Below are positions 61,803 through 64,000 of a stretch of DNA of 64,000 nt, piece by piece (positions within the stretch are counted from its first letter, which is position 1; each line of letters opens with the position of its first letter). The DNA comes from Nocardia neocaledoniensis (GTDB taxonomy: Bacteria > Actinomycetota > Actinomycetes > Mycobacteriales > Mycobacteriaceae): NCBI RefSeq assembly GCF_003182135.1, contig NZ_QGTL01000004.1, forward strand, positions 248,001-312,000, read 5' to 3'. The notes under the pieces were generated by a model. It was given only the letters and a program-made list of their open reading frames with translations. It was not told the DNA's origin and ran no database searches. A program made the translations under genes and the position numbers.

Positions 61803-63485
61803 ATGAATCTGCGCGAGTTCCTTGCGAAACATCGCATCGCCTCGGCTGTCGCCGCGCCCGCCGCGCTGGGCGTCGCGGCCATCGTCGCCGCGTCGTTCGC
61901 GGTGACATCGGGACCCGAGTCTCCGACTTACGAGCTCACCACCTCGGTCACCGAGTGCCGCGAGATGGTGACCATCTCCGTCGCCGGCCGCAACGACACC
62001 CCGGTCGAGGGCACCACCGCGATGCTGCTCGACGCCAACGGCAATCCGCTGCCCGCCGCGCTCTCGGGCGATCACTCCAGCGTGTGGGTCGATCCGGTGG
62101 TGAACGCGCCGCGTGACGACCTCGCCGAGGGCGAGTACGCGGCCGTGTACATCGCCTACCCGGCCGACATGTCGACCTACGAGGACGCGGTGAACGCCGG
62201 CGTCGCCAACACCCAGCGGGTGATGCGGGAGATCTCGGCGGCCTGCCCGGACACCAAGTTCTCCATCGTCGGCTACAGCGAGGGCGCCGATGTGGTGCGC
62301 CGCGTCGCCGAGGGCATCGGCAACGACGACCCGGCCGACGGCTACGCCACCGTCGACCCCGATGACGTGCTCGGCGTCGTGATGTTCGCCGACCCGGGCC
62401 GTAAGGCCGGAGACGGCCCGTTCATCGGCGCCGAGGACCCGTTCGCCAACCCCGACGGCTTCGACCAGAAGTACCAGAACGGCACCAAGCCGATCTCCGG
62501 TCAGGGCGCGACCACCGGCGGCGGCTTCGGCGCGCTCAACGGCAAGATCGCCTCGTTCTGCTCCGAGGGCGACCTCACCTGCGCCGCGCCGGAGAACATC
62601 TCCCTGCTGCAGCTGGCCGCGAACGTGGGCAGGCAGATCAACGTCGACGACCTGCAGCGCGACGGCCTCACCCCGGCCACCGGCCAGGACATGGCGTTCA
62701 CGCTCGGCCGGATCGCGATGGCGGCCTTCGCCGACATCGCCGCCAACCCGAACTGGATGGCCAGCGACGAGACCTTCCTCGAGGTGCTGCTGAAGGTCTC
62801 GGATCCGGACTACAAGCCGGGCGAGACCAAGGCGCCCGCCAAGGCCGACACCATCGCGGCCGAGCAGATCTCGCCGCTGGCGTACCTGCCGCAGAAGGTG
62901 TTCAACGAGATCGTCGGGCTGATCGTGACGAACCAGAACACGATCCCGGTGGCGCTGAGCGATCCGTACCAGCTCACCCTCGGCCCGAACGGCACCGGCC
63001 ACCACTTCGACTACTGGCGTGATTCCGACGCCGCCAACGGCAAGCCGCTCACCTCGGCCGAGTACGCCGCGGCGTGGCTGACCCACCTCGCCAAGCAGGC
63101 GCAGGCGGGCGAGCAGGTGAACACCAAGTCCGCGCCGGAGGACGCCGACGTGACCGCCGCGCTGGCGGCGCCGACCAAGCCCGCGACGACCACCACCTCG
63201 GCCGCGCCGAGCACCACGACCGCGAAGTCGAGCACGACGACGGCCAAGACCACGGCCCCGTCGTCGACCTCGCAGACGGGCACGAGCACGACCGCTCCGT
63301 CGACCACGGTCGCCCCGTCGACGACCACCCCGTCGACCACGACGCAGGCGCCGGTGGTGCAGGAGCCCGCGACCAACCAGGCCGGAGCGCCCGTCCCGAC
63401 GACGACCACCCCGGCGCCCACCACCACGGTGGCGCCGACCACCACCGTCGCGCCGACGACCACCACGCCGGCCCCGACGAACTAG
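61803..63485 (+). CDS. Cutinase-family serine esterase with Thr/Pro-rich wall segment
   Basis: A 560-residue secreted protein. An N-terminal hydrophobic helix (AAPAALGVAAIVAASFAV) is a signal or anchor. The cutinase core has the nucleophile motif GYSEGADVV (Ser near 160), Asp in the later DDLTC/CSEGD region, and His in GTGHHFDYW near 400. From about residue 455 a low-complexity Thr/Pro/Ser-rich tail of about 105 residues with TTVAPTTT repeats likely crosses the wall or arabinogalactan layer. Cutinase-like proteins of mycolic-acid bacteria hydrolyse lipids. ATG 61803 begins the signal helix. Confidence 0.85.
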   Translation: MNLREFLAKHRIASAVAAPAALGVAAIVAASFAVTSGPESPTYELTTSVTECREMVTISVAGRNDTPVEGTTAMLLDANGNPLPAALSGDHSSVWVDPVVNAPRDDLAEGEYAAVYIAYPADMSTYEDAVNAGVANTQRVMREISAACPDTKFSIVGYSEGADVVRRVAEGIGNDDPADGYATVDPDDVLGVVMFADPGRKAGDGPFIGAEDPFANPDGFDQKYQNGTKPISGQGATTGGGFGALNGKIASFCSEGDLTCAAPENISLLQLAANVGRQINVDDLQRDGLTPATGQDMAFTLGRIAMAAFADIAANPNWMASDETFLEVLLKVSDPDYKPGETKAPAKADTIAAEQISPLAYLPQKVFNEIVGLIVTNQNTIPVALSDPYQLTLGPNGTGHHFDYWRDSDAANGKPLTSAEYAAAWLTHLAKQAQAGEQVNTKSAPEDADVTAALAAPTKPATTTTSAAPSTTTAKSSTTTAKTTAPSSTSQTGTSTTAPSTTVAPSTTTPSTTTQAPVVQEPATNQAGAPVPTTTTPAPTTTVAPTTTVAPTTTTPAPTN

Positions 63486-63497
63486 GCACCGACGCGA

Positions 63498-63530
63498 AAC
63501 CCCGGCGGGCGCACTGCCCGCCGGGGTTTT
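63498..63530 (+). terminator. Terminator after cutinase gene
   Basis: AACCCCGGCGGGC and GCCCGCCGGGGTT form a perfect 13-bp stem with loop GCACT, followed by TTCG. It ends 8 bases before the stop of the convergent EamA gene and may serve both. Confidence 0.85.
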
Positions 63531-63537
63531 CGTGTGT

Positions 63538-64000
63538 TCAGGTACGAACGGGCACCGCGTCGCGCACGGGAGCGGTGGCGCTGCGGGTGCCGATGATCGA
63601 CCCGATGATGACGAGCGGGAAGCCGATCGCCATGCCGATGGTCAACGGTTCGCCGAGCGCCGCGATGCCGAGGACGATCGCCACGGCGGGATTGATGTAG
63701 GTGACCACGGTGGCCCGCGCCGGGCCGACCTCGGCGATGAGCGCGAAGAACACGAGAAACGCGGCGGCCGTGCAGATCACGGCGAGCCCGAGCACCGACC
63801 AGGCCGCGTCGGCGGGGATGCGCTCTGGCCAGGACGCCGCGGTGAACGGGGTGTAGACCAGCGCCGCGAGCAGCAGCGACGCCGTGACCACGCCGAGCGC
63901 GGGCAGATCGGCGAGGGTGCGGTCGTAGATGATCGGGCCGATGGCGTAGCCGATGGTCACCACGGCCACCGCGCCCAGCGCAGCCGGCGCGGTGAGGTCG
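63538..64000 (-). CDS. EamA-type (DMT) transporter, C-terminal part
   Basis: Open to the right edge of the window; about 154 residues of the C-terminal half are present. Four to five transmembrane helices are visible and the EamA repeat shows as ATVVTYINPAVAIVLGIAALGEPLTIGMAIGF. Such drug/metabolite transporters export amino acids or metabolites. The N-terminal half lies outside. Confidence 0.8.
   Translation of the reverse strand, partial: DLTAPAALGAVAVVTIGYAIGPIIYDRTLADLPALGVVTASLLLAALVYTPFTAASWPERIPADAAWSVLGLAVICTAAAFLVFFALIAEVGPARATVVTYINPAVAIVLGIAALGEPLTIGMAIGFPLVIIGSIIGTRSATAPVRDAVPVRT

Noticed and set aside
1..64000. tRNA genes, rRNA genes, CRISPR arrays and insertion sequences
   Set aside because: I looked for TFC-arm words, regular spacer repeats and transposase motifs and found none that held up.

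Overview
The window looks like chromosome from a high-GC mycolic-acid actinobacterium, most likely Nocardia or a close relative. This rests on the strong GC bias, frequent GTG starts, an LpqY-SugA-SugB importer, a wall-type cutinase, DUF1707 proteins, a DUF2786/TIGR04338 pair and a gene order close to the M. tuberculosis Rv0046c-Rv0058 segment. The genus is an inference from gene content. I saw no rRNA or tRNA gene and no CRISPR array.

Layout. 0-11 kb: edge fragment, unknown protein, OhrR-Ohr, TIGR04338 metallohydrolase with DUF2786, LpqY-SugA-SugB without its ATPase, a first class A PBP, two GyrI-like proteins and a small RHH/Doc-type toxin-antitoxin pair. 11.3-13 kb: ino1 with its PadR-type neighbour. 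13.2-20.2 kb: an accessory block holding Nudix-XRE, two small unknown genes, and a polymorphic-toxin locus with one long toxin, its immunity gene, a wrecked DUF1707 gene, a shortened second toxin module and a second immunity gene. 20.3-27.4 kb: two DUF1707 proteins, DUF5318, PonA and a GT87 mannosyltransferase. 27.4-40.7 kb: a large ter stress island with three TerD-type genes, three AIM24-like genes, HAD, a fused double phosphoribosyltransferase, a citrate-lyase-like aldolase, a coiled-coil protein and a DUF475/TerC membrane protein. 40.8-47.7 kb: a second GT87 protein, rpsF-ssb-rpsR-rplI, and dnaB with two inteins of different mechanistic class. 47.7-52.4 kb: a two-gene AAA+ ATPase/subtilase system resembling the IetAS phage defence pair, next to a decayed type I restriction helicase. 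52.4-64 kb: HATPase protein, TetR with ABC exporter, carboxylesterase, RidA/HxlR, membrane protein, alpha/beta hydrolase, methyltransferase, a serine-hydrolase-like lipoprotein lacking its catalytic SxxK, cutinase and an edge-truncated EamA transporter.

How it fits together. The backbone ino1-padR ... DUF5318-ponA-GT87 ... rpsF-ssb-rpsR-rplI ... dnaB is conserved cell-envelope and replication housekeeping. Accessory material sits in three gaps of that backbone: the toxin locus, the ter island and the defence pair. The most noteworthy items are the duplicated toxin/immunity locus, the fused PRTase-TRSP-PRTase-PELOTA protein, the doubly intein-split DnaB and the IetAS-like operon beside a restriction-enzyme relic.
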